Shown: piece after piece, positions 10,675 through 22,089 of the stretch | How the letters are laid out: each line of letters begins with the position of its first letter | How positions within the stretch are numbered: position 1 is the stretch's first letter | DNA from: Notamacropus eugenii | Lineage: Eukaryota; Chordata; Mammalia; Diprotodontia; Macropodidae | Direction: 5' to 3' | Length of the DNA stretch: 64,000 nt | NCBI RefSeq assembly: GCF_028372415.1 | Contig: NC_092876.1 | Location: 58,017,256 to 58,081,255 of the forward strand | Translations under genes and position numbers: made by a program | The notes under the pieces: model-generated | The model's database searches: none | What the model was told of the DNA's origin: nothing | The model's input: the letters and a program-made list of their open reading frames with translations, nothing else

Positions 10675-11154
10675 CCCGTCTTGGAGCTCAGTCCCCTGAG
10701 GTTTCTACTCATTGAAAAGCCTCTTCTCTCCCCTGAGCATCCTCACGGAGCCTGGCTCACAAACAGCTGATCTCAATGACAGGGAGAGAACAGATCAGAC
10801 ACAGAGGACCGTTGCCTGGGTAATAAGACTAACTTGGAGAGCAAAGCAGTAGGAAGTCTGGGAGGCTGGCATGGGCAGCCTCAGACCAGACTGGAGCACA
10901 GCCAGGAGCAGACTTTCCTACCAGGAGCAGAGGCTGCCCTCTGGCCTCTCAGTGGTGGGGTCTGGCGGACAGAGCCTGCCACTGGGCTAAGTGCAGCCCA
11001 TAGCCCCCAAACCCTGCTCCCCTACCCTACTTACATTCAACTCTTAGGACAGCCCCAGGCCCCATGGCAGAGTCTTCCCTCTCTAGAAAATGGGCTTGGG
11101 GCACATAACGATACTAAGTGGTCAGAGTTTGGCCCCACCAGGAGTCTCAGTACC

Positions 11155-11310
11155 ACAGGATTTGAAGCTGGCAGGAAGGAGCCTGGGAAATCATATAGTC
11201 TAAGTCTTTCCTTTTACAGAAAAGGAAACTGAGGCTCAGAGTGAAAGTGGCTTTTCTGAAGTTCCCCAGGATTCAAACCCAGGTCCTCTGCTCTTGAAGG
11301 GCTCCTTCCA
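11155..11310 (-). mobile_element. CORE/MIR-type SINE
   Basis: 'tcctttt acagaaaaggaaactgagg' core followed by 'aggattcaaacccaggtcct'. Confidence 0.75.
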
Positions 11311-11319
11311 TGATGCCTC

Positions 11320-11955
11320 ATGGGGGTAGTGGGGATGGGAAGCCTAGCAAAGTGGGAACTGAAGAAGCTTGCTTGGGAGTAGGAGGGAGGAGCCTGTCAG
11401 CATCTCCTTCTGTCCACCCACTCTTCCATGTTGTGTCCACCAGGCTGAAATGACTGTCTTGGACAATCTGTTCTCTCATCCCCCCTGTGGGCCCTAAACA
11501 CCAAATACTGGCCCATGGCGTGGGCAGGGACCTGTTGGTGTGTTACTGTGGCAATGGTGGGAGGCAGAGCAGGGTCAGGAGGACAGTTCCTTCTGTCCTG
11601 GTGACTCCTCTTCACATTTTCTCGAATCAGGCCATTTACACTGCCAGGTGCTAATTGGAAAGTACAGCACAAGGTCATCACTCATAGTCACCAAGTCAGG
11701 CTGAGGAGAGGCCCCAGATATCACCTGACCCTGGGAAGGCCCCTGATTCTTCCCCCAGACTTATTCATGCTGATACCCAGACCTAGGTGGGAAGGGACCT
11801 CAAGAAGGGGTCTGGGAGTGATGCGGTTAGCAGGGAGTGGTAAGAAATATCTCTATTGTCCTCTCAGCTTGGGGACCTTGTGGAATTGAGAACAAGGTGA
11901 ACCCTTTGTCACCCTTACCTGGGTTAGTGAGCTAGCCAACTCATTGACCTCCCTA
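11320..11955. other. Unassigned single-copy intron sequence
   Basis: I recognise no repeat and no exon in this stretch. Confidence 0.4.
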
Positions 11956-11959
11956 AATC

Positions 11960-12110
11960 CAGGCCTCCTGGCCCTTTCCCACACTATCCCACATGTTTAA
12001 GTCAAAATCAGTCTTTCTAACTCACTGCCTTGCAAGTGCCTTCAGTGACTTCCAGCACCTTATTTAACCTGGCATTCAATGCCCTTCATAATCTGTCCCC
12101 TACTTAAGGA
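11960..12110 (+). mobile_element. L2 LINE fragment
   Basis: 'agtgacttccagcaccttat' and 'aatgcccttcataatctgtc' are the L2 3'-region signature. Confidence 0.6.
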
Positions 12111-12114
12111 TGGG

Positions 12115-12260
12115 ATAGAAAGAGCAGCCTTCACAAAATCTAAATTCTAGTCCAAGCTCTGAATTAGTTTCTGTGATCATGGGCAATCTCACTGAAAAGT
12201 GAGAGGGCCAGAAGGGATGATCTCTAAGCTCCCACTCTCAACTCCAACATTTAATGTCTG
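12115..12260 (+). mobile_element. CORE SINE
   Basis: A worn tRNA part, 'atcatgggcaatctcactga' and a 'gggatgatctctaagctccc' tail. Confidence 0.5.
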
Positions 12261-12261
12261 T

Positions 12262-12420
12262 TCATTCATCCTTTCAACAGGCATTTGTTAAGCTTTTACT
12301 GTATGCCAGGCACCATTCTAAGTACTGGGCACATATAGAGACACAAAAGACAGTCCCTGCCCTCAAGAAGCTTACAATATAACGAAGGAGACAACATGTA
12401 AACAAAGCACTGGGACAACA
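12262..12420 (-). mobile_element. L2 LINE 3' end
   Basis: 'ggcatttgttaagcttttac' to 'ccctgccctcaagaagctta'. Confidence 0.8.
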
Positions 12421-12542
12421 ATTAGGGGGTTCTGGTAAATGTTTGACAACCAGCTCTTCAAAAAAAAAAAGTGTGTAGAACATATTTTGTCAAGTTTAAT
12501 CATGCATTTTAACATTTTTTCCATCACTTTCCTAAGATTAAT

Positions 12543-12707
12543 CAGGTGTGGGGAACCTTTGGTCTCGAGGCCACAGGTGGCCCTCTAGGTCGTCAAGGGC
12601 AGTCCTCCCAAGGATTTGTTCTGTGAAGTTTAGATTCAGTCAAAGGGCCACACCTGAGGACCTAGAGGGCCACCTGTGGCCTCAAGGCCGAAGGTTCCCC
12701 ACCCCTG
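12543..12707. mobile_element. hAT miniature element (MITE), copy 2
   Basis: CAGGTGTGGGGAACCTTTGG at one end and the inverted 'aaggttccccacccctg' at the other. The arms are inverted over about 50 bp. Candidate 8 bp flanks AGATTAAT and AGTCTGAC agree at only four positions, so the duplication is not secure. Confidence 0.85.
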
Positions 12708-12939
12708 AGTCTGACAATCAACGAAAGACGAAATCAAGCCCCGATGTATATAGCCCTTGCTGATTTCTGAGGGGTAAGTGCTCGCAAATGAAAATTTGGC
12801 AATCAGCTCTCAAGGACCCTGCATGAGCCAGCTAAGACATCCCTCTGAAACAATTATTAAAATGAAACTGTCTGTTCTCTCGGGAGGTTACTTTCTATTG
12901 CAGGGAAAGAAAATGAACACAGCTGCTAAATACTTCCAC

Positions 12940-13085
12940 CTCTGAGAGTCTAGGTTCTAAGCCTCCTCCCAAATTTGACATTTTATGTCCTAAAGTCTCT
13001 TCCAGCTCTGACATCCTCAGTTCTAAGCTCTGGCATTCCACATTCTAAGATTGCTCCCAGCTCTAATGCTATGACTCTCGGCAGG
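12940..13085 (-). repeat. 33 bp repeat array, 4-5 diverged units
   Basis: Reverse units such as 'cttccagctctgacatcctc' repeat with clear divergence. The array lies less than 200 bp before the first IGSF21 exon. Confidence 0.75.
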
Positions 13086-13115
13086 AAGGCTAGATGAGAG
13101 CTCAGAGGTTAGTGA

Positions 13116-13391
<276 letters not shown>

Positions 13392-13565
13392 TAGGGGCAG
13401 GGGGAGGCAAAGGGGCCCCTTTTGCCATTCAGCAGCCCCTTCACTAAAGGGGGAAGTGTGACCACTCCACCAGGGCGCAGGCAGCCCCAGCCAGGGTCCT
13501 CCCCAGCCCTCCTCTTGATTTCCAGTCTGACATGTGGTGACCTCTCCTGTCTCTTCCCTCCATAG

Positions 13566-14130
<565 letters not shown>

Positions 14131-14154
14131 ACCTACCTTGTACACTGGCCTTGA

Positions 14155-14410
14155 AGGAGTAGAGCAGAAAGAGCCCTGGGTTTTGGAATCTGATGACCTG
14201 GATTTGAATCCTGATTGCATTACTTATTAGCTATGTAACCTTGGACTTATAAGGTCAACCTTGTAAGTTATAGAATATAACTTTACATATAACTTAGCCT
14301 CCCTAGGCCTCAATTTCCCCATTTGCAAAATAAGAGATTGAACTAGACAAATTCTCAAGTCACTTCCAGCTCTATATCTATGATCTTTAGGGTTTCTTCC
14401 AGCTCCAAAC
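14155..14410 (+). mobile_element. CORE SINE
   Basis: 'gacctggatttgaatcctga' head, 'tcaatttccccatttgcaaa' core and 'cttccagctctatatctatg' end. Confidence 0.8.
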
Positions 14411-14504
14411 CTTAATCTGAAAGGACACACTAATGGGTAGGGATTGGAGGGGAAGGTGCTCTTTGGATCAGAAACCCAGCTGGAACAAGGGAAGTAGGAG
14501 GTGT

Positions 14505-14680
14505 AAAGAAAAGATCACTATATTTGGGAGCAGAAGACCTGTGTTCAAATCCTGTCTCTGCTACTTACTATCAGTATGGCCTTGGGTAAGTAAATTTCCT
14601 CTCTCTCAACTGTGAAATACTGAACTAGATCATCTCTTTCAACTCTAAATCCTATGAAGGCCATAAAAGAGGTGTCCCTT
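14505..14680 (+). mobile_element. CORE SINE
   Basis: 'agaagacctgtgttcaaatc' head, a shortened core and 'tttcaactctaaatcctatg' end. Confidence 0.7.
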
Positions 14681-14856
14681 TGCTCAAAGATTAAAAGATC
14701 GCTGTGGCTGTATGCCCACCCAGTTCTAGACAGATGGTAATCAGGAAACCACCCAGCTCTTCTCCTCCATGGCGGATCATGGATTTGGAGTTGCAGTTGG
14801 AAGGGACCAAACCCAAAGAAATAACCCTGACAAGCTGCATGAGAGAACCAGATTAG

Positions 14857-14857
<1 letters not shown>

Positions 14858-14907
<50 letters not shown>
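14858..14907. repeat. (CA)n microsatellite, about 24 units
   Basis: Perfect CA repeat, likely length-variable. Confidence 0.97.
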
Positions 14908-14911
<4 letters not shown>

Positions 14912-15039
14912 AACTTTCCAACAACAAAGGGTAGTGAATGCCAGAACAGGGGAACATTGAGAGATGATTGTTAGTGTTCTTAGAGAACTGGGAGAACCTA
15001 GTCCACAACCGGGCTGATGTACATGAGGTTGCTCCCAGA

Positions 15040-15190
15040 GATTTAATCTCTCAGTTTTCTCATCCGTAAAATGGGGATGAAAATAGCACCTACCTCCCAA
15101 GAATGTTGTGATGATAAATAATTTTTATAAAGTGCTTTGCAAGCTTTAAGAGATATTAAAATGTTAGCTTTTACTGTTATTATAATTACA
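15040..15190 (+). mobile_element. MIR-type SINE, 3' half
   Basis: CAGTTTTCTCATCCGTAAAA, 'gcacctacctcccaagaatg' and 'ttgcaagctttaagagatat'. Confidence 0.75.
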
Positions 15191-15424
15191 GAAATTTAGT
15201 GAAAATAACAATCATTCATACAGGACTTTGAAGTTGGATAATTTGGAGGCAGTGTTGTAGGAAGGAGACAAACATTTGTCTGCATAGCACCTATTATGTT
15301 CCTGGCACTGTGCTAAATGCCTTACAAATGTATCATTCAATCCCCTGGGAGAATGACCTCTGGGTGCCCATCCTGGCTCTCCCAAAAGTTAGAGTGGTAG
15401 AACATATCAAAATGGCAGAATCAT

Positions 15425-15590
15425 AGATTTACCACCAGAAAAAACCTTCAGAATTATCTATTCCAACATCCTTCATTTACAGTGAGGCCCCAAGAAGTAT
15501 GAGGTAGTACTTGTACAAGGTCTGAAGTCCAGAGAGCCAGGACTTAGCCTCTGAATCTCCCAAAGCCACCCCAAGGTCCATCTTTCAGGC
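15425..15590 (-). mobile_element. CORE SINE, degraded
   Basis: 'ttccaacatccttcatttac' and 'gaggccccaagaagtatgag'. It ends close to the acceptor of the short exon. Confidence 0.5.
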
Positions 15591-15681
15591 CTCATCCTTG
15601 TGCTGCAGGACCTGGCTTTCACTCGACCTCTCTGTGACTTTGCTCAGGCCCTTATCGATCTTCTTTTCTTGTCTCCTACAG

Positions 15682-15720
15682 AAAACCCAAATATTCCCAG
15701 AGGAACAGAGGACTCCAATG
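15682..15720 (+). CDS. IGSF21: IGSF21 short linker exon
   Basis: This is a 39 bp exon flanked by an acceptor ending CTCCTACAG and a strong donor GTAAGT. With the single base carried from the previous exon it reads ENPNIPRGTEDSN. That is the linker between the last Ig-like domain and the anchor signal in IGSF21. Both boundaries are phase 1, so the exon could be skipped without changing frame. It is too short to be found from an open reading frame; it was recognised by the peptide and the splice sites. Confidence 0.94.
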
Positions 15721-15999
15721 GTAAGTTTCTCCTTTTGGACTTATAACTAGAAACTGAAAGATGTTCTGGATGGGTGAGGGACTCTTGGAAGGAGGTTGCC
15801 GTATCTGCTTCCTGGACTCCCACAGCCCAACCCCATTTCTCAGATGGGGCATTTTTCTCTACTTGGCCCCATTTCAAACTAAAGCCTGGTCCTTTACAAA
15901 GTTACAATAGTCAAGACATGAAGTTGGCAGGGAGATGACCCCCTGTGCCCAAAGTCCTCAATCAGCAGATATATGTATCCTAAGGTATCACAATGAACT

Positions 16000-16215
16000 T
16001 GGACTTGGAAGTCAGGAAGACTTGAGTTCAAATCCTGCCTCAGAAACTTAAAAATTGTATGGCCCTGGGAAAGTCTTTTCATTTCTATTTGCCTCAGTTT
16101 CCTCATCTGTAAAATGAGGGAAGAATGAAAATATAATAGCACCTACCTCCCAAGACTGCTCTAAGGCACAAATCTTAAAGCACTCTCTCCATTTTTCTGT
16201 TGTTATTAATATTCT
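16000..16215 (+). mobile_element. MIR-type SINE, near full length
   Basis: 'gaagtcaggaagacttgagt', CAGTTTCCTCATCTGTAAAA and 'gcacctacctcccaagactg' are all present. Confidence 0.8.
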
Positions 16216-16619
16216 AGATATTTTTATGCCAGACTTGTCCCCTGGCATCATCTTTGTGACTGATCAGGTTAAAGGCAACATATTGCAATGGGAAGAGCCC
16301 TAAACCAAAAGTAAGGAGACTTGGGCTCTAATGCTGCCTCTACTGATAAGAAAATGGATCCAGAGAGAGGTGGAGCTCAGCACATTAGAGCTGATAGAGG
16401 CCTCAAACCAGGTCTCCTGCCTCTCAGCCGAAGGCTCTTTCCATAAGACAATACTGCTTTCATCATTTTTTAACCATTTATAGATTGACTAACCCTCCCT
16501 GGAAGGAAACAAAACCACATTTAAGAAGATGGCCTTAAATATGCTAAGGAGGCAGTACTGGGTCCCAGAGGAAAGGATCAGATGAGAACGATGTCTATGG
16601 CAAAAGATGTCAGCATGGA

Positions 16620-16775
16620 ACAGTGGTTCATTTCTAGAGCTGGAGGGCCTGGGTTCAAACTCCCCTTCTGATGCCTAGTACCTGTGTGACCTGTGGCACA
16701 TCACTTAAAGGAAGGTGGTTGGATTAGATGGTCCCTGAGCCCCTTCTAGCTCTAGAGCTATGATTCTATGATGGA
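16620..16775 (+). mobile_element. CORE SINE
   Basis: 'gcctgggttcaaactcccct' and 'ggttggattagatggtccct'. The core box itself has been deleted. Confidence 0.75.
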
Positions 16776-16784
16776 AGAAGAGAT

Positions 16785-16975
16785 CTCAGCAGCCAAGTGG
16801 TCCAGCTCATGTCTGAGCATGAGTCCCCTCTACGACTCACTGGACCAGCAGTCATCCATCCAGCTTTGACTAGAAGTCTTCCTGGGATGGGGAGTCCACT
16901 ACCCCACTAAAACAACCCATGTGACTCTGGGTCACTTTTAATTCTTACAGCTTCCCATGATCAGTTCCATCACAT
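16785..16975 (-). mobile_element. CR1/L3 LINE fragment
   Basis: 'cagtcatccatccagctttg', 'gggatggggagtccactacc' and 'aacaacccatgtgactctgg' resemble the reverse of the CR1/L3 ORF2 C-terminal region. Confidence 0.5.
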
Positions 16976-16979
16976 TCAG

Positions 16980-17570
16980 GCTCAGACATTCTGGTGTTGA
17001 GTTCACTTGAACACCTTTCCCTCCCAGGATCTCTCAGGAGATGACTGGAGGCTCAGAATCATGCCATTCAAACACCATCTGCCTGGGTCCTTTTATCCCA
17101 TAAGCTAGAGAAGCTTGATGAGGAGAGCAGTAGGACCCAATGTGGACCGAGTGTCTCTGGCTAGACACACTGGTTGGGTACAACTGCTACTTGGTGTCCT
17201 AAATCATTGTTCACTCAGAGGTAAACCCAACCCTCTGGAGATCGGCACCCAAACAGTTTCCCAGACTACTGGGGTTTCACACCTGGACTCATCCACAAAC
17301 ACACACAATGACTCAGACTCTCAGCTCCCACATGCATCTTTCTTATGCATTCTCCCCCTCTCTGACTCATATCGCTAATCGCTCTGACCACAAGACTCAA
17401 CCCCCTCCATTCTCAGATCTTCATCCACATTGTATCTGATATCCTCAAGGACCAACTGGTTGGCCACAGAATCCCAGATTCAAGAGAACATCTTTTAGAG
17501 CCTAGGGGTAATCAAAAGCTCTAACCAACTAGCTATTGGGTTAGATTGGAACCTCCTTTTAGAGACTATC
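16980..17570. other. Unassigned intron sequence
   Basis: I see no gene or clear repeat here. Confidence 0.4.
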
Positions 17571-17574
17571 ATAG

Positions 17575-18075
17575 AGAATGTAGGATCAGGAAAGAATCTT
17601 ACAGTGCAGAATGTTAGAACAGAATGTCAGGGCTTGAAGGACCCTTAGGACATAGAATATCAGAACTGAAAGGGACCTTAAAACTTAGAATGCACAAATG
17701 GAGAATGACAGATCTAGAAGGGAGATTAGTATATAGAATGTCAGAACAGGAAAGGATATTAGAACATGGGATAATAGAACATAGACCTTGCAGGAGCTTT
17801 GGAACACAGAACAGCAAAGTTGGGAGGGTTCTTGAAACACAGAATACTAGAGCTGGAAGGAATCTTACAACACAGAACCTCAAAGCTGGGAGATTTATTA
17901 GAACATAGGATGTCAGGACTGAAAGGAGCCTTAAAATATAGAAAGTCAGAGCTATGAGAGCCCCTCGAGCTCAGAGGGCCCTTAGAACACAGAATGTCAG
18001 AGCTGGGAGGTTCCTTAGGAAAGAGAATGTCAGAACTTGAAAGGATCTTAGAATATAAAATGCTAAAACACAGAA
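17575..18075 (+). repeat. 33 bp tandem repeat array, about 15 units (largest copy)
   Basis: The longest and most diverged array in the window. Units include 'agaacacagaatgtcagagc' plus 'tgggaggttcctta'. Several have lost a few bases. The run passes directly into a reverse SINE body. Confidence 0.88.
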
Positions 18076-18272
18076 TTTTAGAAGAGTAACCATTTAGAAC
18101 AATTCCACAAATGACAAATTCGACAAATGACAAGACTGAGACCAAGAGAGGGGAAATGGCTTATTTCCCCTCTGCTTATTGATATCTAAGCCGAATAAAT
18201 AACTTACTATTAGTATCAAAGCCAGGACTCAAGTCCCAGTCTCCTACCTCTGGCTCAGGGCTCTTTCCATCT
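18076..18272 (-). mobile_element. SINE body attached to the 33 bp array
   Basis: 'gacaagactgagaccaagag' core-like part and 'agccaggactcaagtcccag' tRNA part, ending near 'ctctttccatctctgc'. Confidence 0.6.
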
Positions 18273-18769
18273 CTGCTTCACACAACTACCACCTTATTTG
18301 TGGTGACACAGAACTAACCACCATCCCAAACACACACCTAGAGCCTTCCATTGGAGGCTTTGCCCAAGGACTGCTGGGATTACCCTGTGGTTCCTGGAGC
18401 TTCCAGCTGCTTCTCCAGGCCCCCTGGCTACTCCTTGACCTGGCTGAGCTCTGAACACAGAGAGAGAGACCAATACATACCAAGACACACATAGTGAAGG
18501 GACCTGGGAACATAGAGGTAGAACCAGAAGGGAGTTTTGAAAGCATCTCATCCATCACCGCCATTTTGGAGAAAATTGAGTGACTTCCCCAGGTTCACTT
18601 GGGTAGAGCACAAGCAGCAAAACCCATGGTTAAACCCAGACCTTCTGTATCCCAATCATCACTTTTTTGCACAGTCCCAGATAGAAGAAACCTCTGATAG
18701 AGAGCCAGGAAGAAGAATCATGCCAAAAGAAGGACCAGAGAGGCAGAGAGAGCTACGTATGTGAAATAA

Positions 18770-19020
18770 TAACAACACTAGTCAGCATCTACATAGTGCT
18801 CAAAGGTTTGCAAAGTGCTTTACATTTATTAACTCCGTTGATCCTCACAACAATCCTAGAAGGTAGGCAGTACTATTGTCCCCATTTTGTAGATGGGAAA
18901 ACTGAAGCTGAATGAGATTCAGGGACTCACACGCCCAGAGAGTGTATGACTGGGGATTCCAGTTCAGGCCTTCCTGCCTCCATGTGCAACCTTCTCTGTC
19001 CACTAATGCCACTGTTTATA
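18770..19020 (-). mobile_element. MIR-type SINE, near full length
   Basis: 'agtcagcatctacatagtgc', 'ctcacaacaatcctagaagg', 'ccccattttgtagatgggaa'. Confidence 0.8.
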
Positions 19021-19264
19021 TACATGCATTTGTGTTCAAACAGAGACTCAGGTAGAAATGGGTTCTGCTGCTTAGCACCTGTGTGATCTTGAGCAACTTA
19101 GACATGTAGAATTAAGCAATTGAAGAGGTGGAGGAAGAGCTTTGTAAGGAGGAAAAACCCAAGAGAATGGAGATCACAGAGCTTGTTTGGGAGATGGAGA
19201 GTTGGCTAGTTTGACCATGACATTGAAGCATGTGGATAAATTAGAATAAATCTGGAAAAGTCCT

Positions 19265-19387
19265 TTGGGGGCAGCAAGATAGCACAATGGATAGAGCACT
19301 GGTCCTGGAGTCAGAAGGACATAAGTCCAAATTCAGTCTGAGATATTTAGCAGCTGTGTGACCCGGAACAAGTCACTCAACCCAGAT

Positions 19388-19390
<3 letters not shown>
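19265..19390 (+). mobile_element. tRNA-type SINE head
   Basis: 'ggggcagcaagatagcacaa' through 'gtgtgacccggaacaagtca'. It is followed directly by the GA microsatellite, which may have seeded from its tail. Confidence 0.8.
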
Positions 19391-19454
<64 letters not shown>

Positions 19455-19527
19455 AGGAGGAGGAGGAGGAGGAGGAGGAGAAGAAGAAGAAGAAGAAGAA
19501 GAAGAAGAAGAAGAAGAAGAAGAAGAA
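19390..19527. repeat. (GA)n, then (GGA)n and (GAA)n compound microsatellite
   Basis: About 30 GA units pass into GGA and then GAA triplets. It is a 138 bp all-purine strand, so Arg-Glu and poly-Glu frames here are artefacts. Confidence 0.97.
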
Positions 19528-19599
19528 ACTAGTTTGAAATGTAGTATAGGCCTTAAACATCAAACAAAAGAATTTTCACTGTCCTCAGTAAGCAATAGG

Positions 19600-19960
19600 G
19601 AGCTACGGAAGAGTGTGGGACAGAAGAGGATTGGGACGTGTTCTCTGCATCAGCTCGGTTTGTATGCAGCAGGCGGCTGTGTGCCTTCTCAGCCTCCCGT
19701 CCTGTTTCCTCTTATCTCCATTTCTAGTGAAATGAGGTGTTTGGAGAGTGTAGATGAAAGGTGCTCTCTAGGGGGGAATCTTTTTTTTTCTTTTTACAGC
19801 CTGAGTCCAAGAGCAAATCAAACAGCCTCGAATGCTATCCCTAATTAAATTTTAATCAAATGTCTTTAATTCCTTCTAGGTTGTTTCGCACAGCGAATGA
19901 GGTGACTCCTGATAGCTCTTTATATACAGACCTGCCCCAATTATCCACACTGAAGGAGGG
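19600..19960. promoter_or_regulatory. Candidate conserved non-coding element in the last IGSF21 intron
   Basis: A non-repetitive island between SINEs. It contains TAATTAAATTTTAATCAAA (19842-19860) and other TAAT cores typical of homeodomain binding. Nothing here is coding. The call is by appearance only. Confidence 0.4.
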
Positions 19961-20084
19961 TTGGAGAGACTAGACAGTTCAGAAAAACACACTGTGCCAA
20001 CTCTATTTGTTTGACTGGAAATTAAATGAAATTAAATCATGTTAAGCAGTTAAATGTGATGGAAAGTGTACTACATTTAAAATC

Positions 20085-20262
20085 ATAAGACCCTCAATCT
20101 ATAGTCGAAGGGACCTCAGTGACCATCTAGTCTCAGCCTCTCATTTGACAGATGAGGAAACTTAGGCCCAGAAATGTTGCCCAAGGTCACACAGTTTGTA
20201 AGCATCAGAGGTAGGATTTGAGTAGATTTGAATCTCACTTCAGAAACACTGATCTTTCCAAT
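20085..20262 (-). mobile_element. CORE SINE
   Basis: 'gaccatctagtctcagcctc', TTTGACAGATGAGGAAACTT and 'aaggtcacacagtttgtaag'. Confidence 0.8.
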
Positions 20263-20265
20263 CAA

Positions 20266-20720
20266 CAGAGAGAGACAGACAGACAGAGAGAATGAAACAG
20301 AGAGAAAGATGGAGGGAAAAGGAGGAGAGAGAGGGAGGGAGAGAGGGAAGGTAGAAAAGGGGGATAGAGAGGGAGGGAGAGGAAAGGAGAGAGAAGAAGT
20401 GAGAGAGGAGAGCAGGAGGAGAAAGACAAAGAGGGAGAGAGAACGGGGAAAAAGAAAGGGAGAAAGGAGGAGAGGAGAGAGAGGGGAGGAGAGAGGGGGA
20501 GGGGGAGACAGGGAAGGGAGAGAGAAGGAGGGGAAAGCGGAGAGAAGGGAAGAAAAGAGGGAGAGAACGAGAGGAAGAGGGAGAGAGGGAGAGGGAGATG
20601 GAGAGGGGTGAAGGAGAAAAGGGGAAGGAGAGACAAAAACGAGTGAGGGAGAAGGGGAGAGAGAGAAAAAAGGAGGGAAGGAGGAAAAGGGTGAGAGAGG
20701 AAAGGGAGGGGGAAAGAGTC
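20266..20720. repeat. Polypurine (G/A) tract of about 450 bp
   Basis: Almost every base on the + strand is G or A, with the few C confined mostly to the first 40 bases. There is no single repeat unit. It lies about 260 bp before the last exon of IGSF21, and SINE pieces flank it on both sides. Confidence 0.95.
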
Positions 20721-20721
20721 C

Positions 20722-20852
20722 GAGAAACTCGGTTTAAATCTTAGTTCTTCCATTTTCTACCTGTGATGTTTGCGAAGTCTCTCATCTCTCAGGACCAAGG
20801 ACAGGGTTGGGCTTGCTGACCTCTAAGACCCTTCCAGGCTCTAGGTTGATGA
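20722..20852 (+). mobile_element. CORE SINE
   Basis: 'cggtttaaatcttagttctt' and 'cttgctgacctctaagaccc'. Confidence 0.6.
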
Positions 20853-20976
20853 TTTGACTGGTGGATCAAACGCGAGCCCTTCCCTGAATGTGATGCCGCG
20901 GGATATACAAAATGCCCATCGTGGCTGATCCCAAATGCCCCCTTGAGTTAACGCTCGCCTCTGCGTTTTTCCGCAG

Positions 20977-21050
20977 GTTCGGCTCCGACCCCGGTCCTGG
21001 CCAGGCTGACTTGGGTGTTCGCCCTCACAGTGATCCTCGAGTTGACGTGA
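20977..21050 (+). CDS. IGSF21: IGSF21 terminal coding exon: GPI-anchor signal and stop
   Basis: The acceptor ends CCGCAG. The exon reads GSAPTPVLARLTW then VFALTVILELT and a TGA at 21048-21050. The hydrophobic C-terminal run with no basic tail is typical of a GPI-anchor attachment signal. The small residues N-G-S-A just before it are the likely cleavage and attachment area, and they form an NGS sequon. The final residues TVILELT match my recollection of human IGSF21 exactly, while the stretch before them differs, as expected between a marsupial and placentals. The four exons together encode about 129 residues of a protein that is 467 residues long in human. Confidence 0.95.
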
Positions 21051-21225
21051 AGATCTGAGACCCCTCTCCTCTCGGTGGCTCCATCCGCCATCCACATCTC
21101 CGTCCATCGGTCGGGTTTCATTTCTTTTCTAAAACTATTTCCAAGTCTTGTTCTCGGTCTCTTTCTGTCTGTGTCTTGGCTTCCTCAGTCAGTTTAATTA
21201 AAAGAAACGAAACCATTTTCCCCTA
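21051..21225 (+). terminator. IGSF21: IGSF21 3' UTR and probable polyadenylation signal
   Basis: After the TGA the sequence stays non-repetitive and pyrimidine-rich. An ATTAAA hexamer lies at 21197-21202, followed by a GT-rich stretch after about 21225. Cleavage near 21215-21225 would give a 3' UTR of roughly 170 bases. A canonical AATAAA also occurs at 21415-21420 and could be an alternative end. The choice of the first signal is an inference from position. Confidence 0.6.
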
Positions 21226-21489
21226 TTGGTCAGCGGCTTGGCATGTTCTTTTCATTCGTGGGTTCATTTCTGGAGGATTGGATGTGGCTTCAGGACTGCA
21301 GCAGGCACTGTGGGAGGAGGACCCTGAGAGCGATGGACAGAAAGAATAGACCCGGCTCTTGCTCCCAGGGAAAACTCCCGTTTCAACTGCCTTCTACCAA
21401 AGGCAGCGAGGCACAATAAATATGAGTTACCGCCGTTAGAATCTGAATCAAGCCTGGACTTGAATTCTGAGTCTGCTGCTTAAAGATCT

Positions 21490-21890
21490 ATGGAACACTT
21501 GCCCCTAACAAACCTGTGAGGCTGATCACTGTAAATGTTTTTAAACCCATTTCACACATGAGGAAATTGAGGTTCAGAGCGGCAGCTAGTTGGCATGTTG
21601 AATAGACCACCGGACTTGAAGAACTAAGTCTGAATTCTGCTTCAGACTTTGACTAACTGTGTGACTTTGGATATCATTAAACCTCTCTCAGCCTCAGTTT
21701 TCTCACCTATACAATGGGGATAATAATAGCACCTACCTCATAGGTTTGTTGTGATTATCTATGTAAAGCATTTGGCAAACCAAGTGCCGTATAAATGCTA
21801 GTTATTATTACCTAGATACATGGGTAAATTAAGCATCACAGGAAGGATTTGAACCCCCTGTTCATTCTACCACTAGCTATACCACCTTAT
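21490..21890 (-). mobile_element. MIR-type SINE, split by another SINE
   Basis: 'cccatttcacacatgaggaa' before 21585 and 'gaaggatttgaaccccctgt' after 21820 belong to one reverse element. Confidence 0.65.
21585..21820 (+). mobile_element. MIR-type SINE inserted in a SINE
   Basis: 'cagctagttggcatgttgaa' head, CCTCAGTTTTCTCACCTATA core and 'aaatgctagttattatta' 3' end; complete. Confidence 0.8.
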
Positions 21891-21894
21891 TGCC

Positions 21895-22015
21895 TGCCTG
21901 ACACTGGACAAGTCCCTTCCACTCTCTGTACTTCAGTTACCTTCTCTGTAAAAGAAAGGGATTGAACTAAACGAACTCTAAGGTCCCTTTCAGACCTAAA
22001 GTTTCTAATCCTAAA
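21895..22015 (+). mobile_element. CORE SINE, 3' part
   Basis: 'cagttaccttctctgtaaaa' and 'gaactctaaggtccctttca'. Confidence 0.65.
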
Positions 22016-22089
22016 CTGAAACTTTCTCAGAATTTCCACATTCCGGACTCCAGGAAGACAAAGGCCGCATTAGATGTGCATTGAGATGT

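Noticed and set aside
19387-19848. Frame with Arg-Glu and poly-Glu
   Set aside because: Translation of the GA and GAA microsatellite.
20228-20753. Charged repeat frame (+) and Leu/Ser/Pro frame (-)
   Set aside because: Both come from the polypurine tract.
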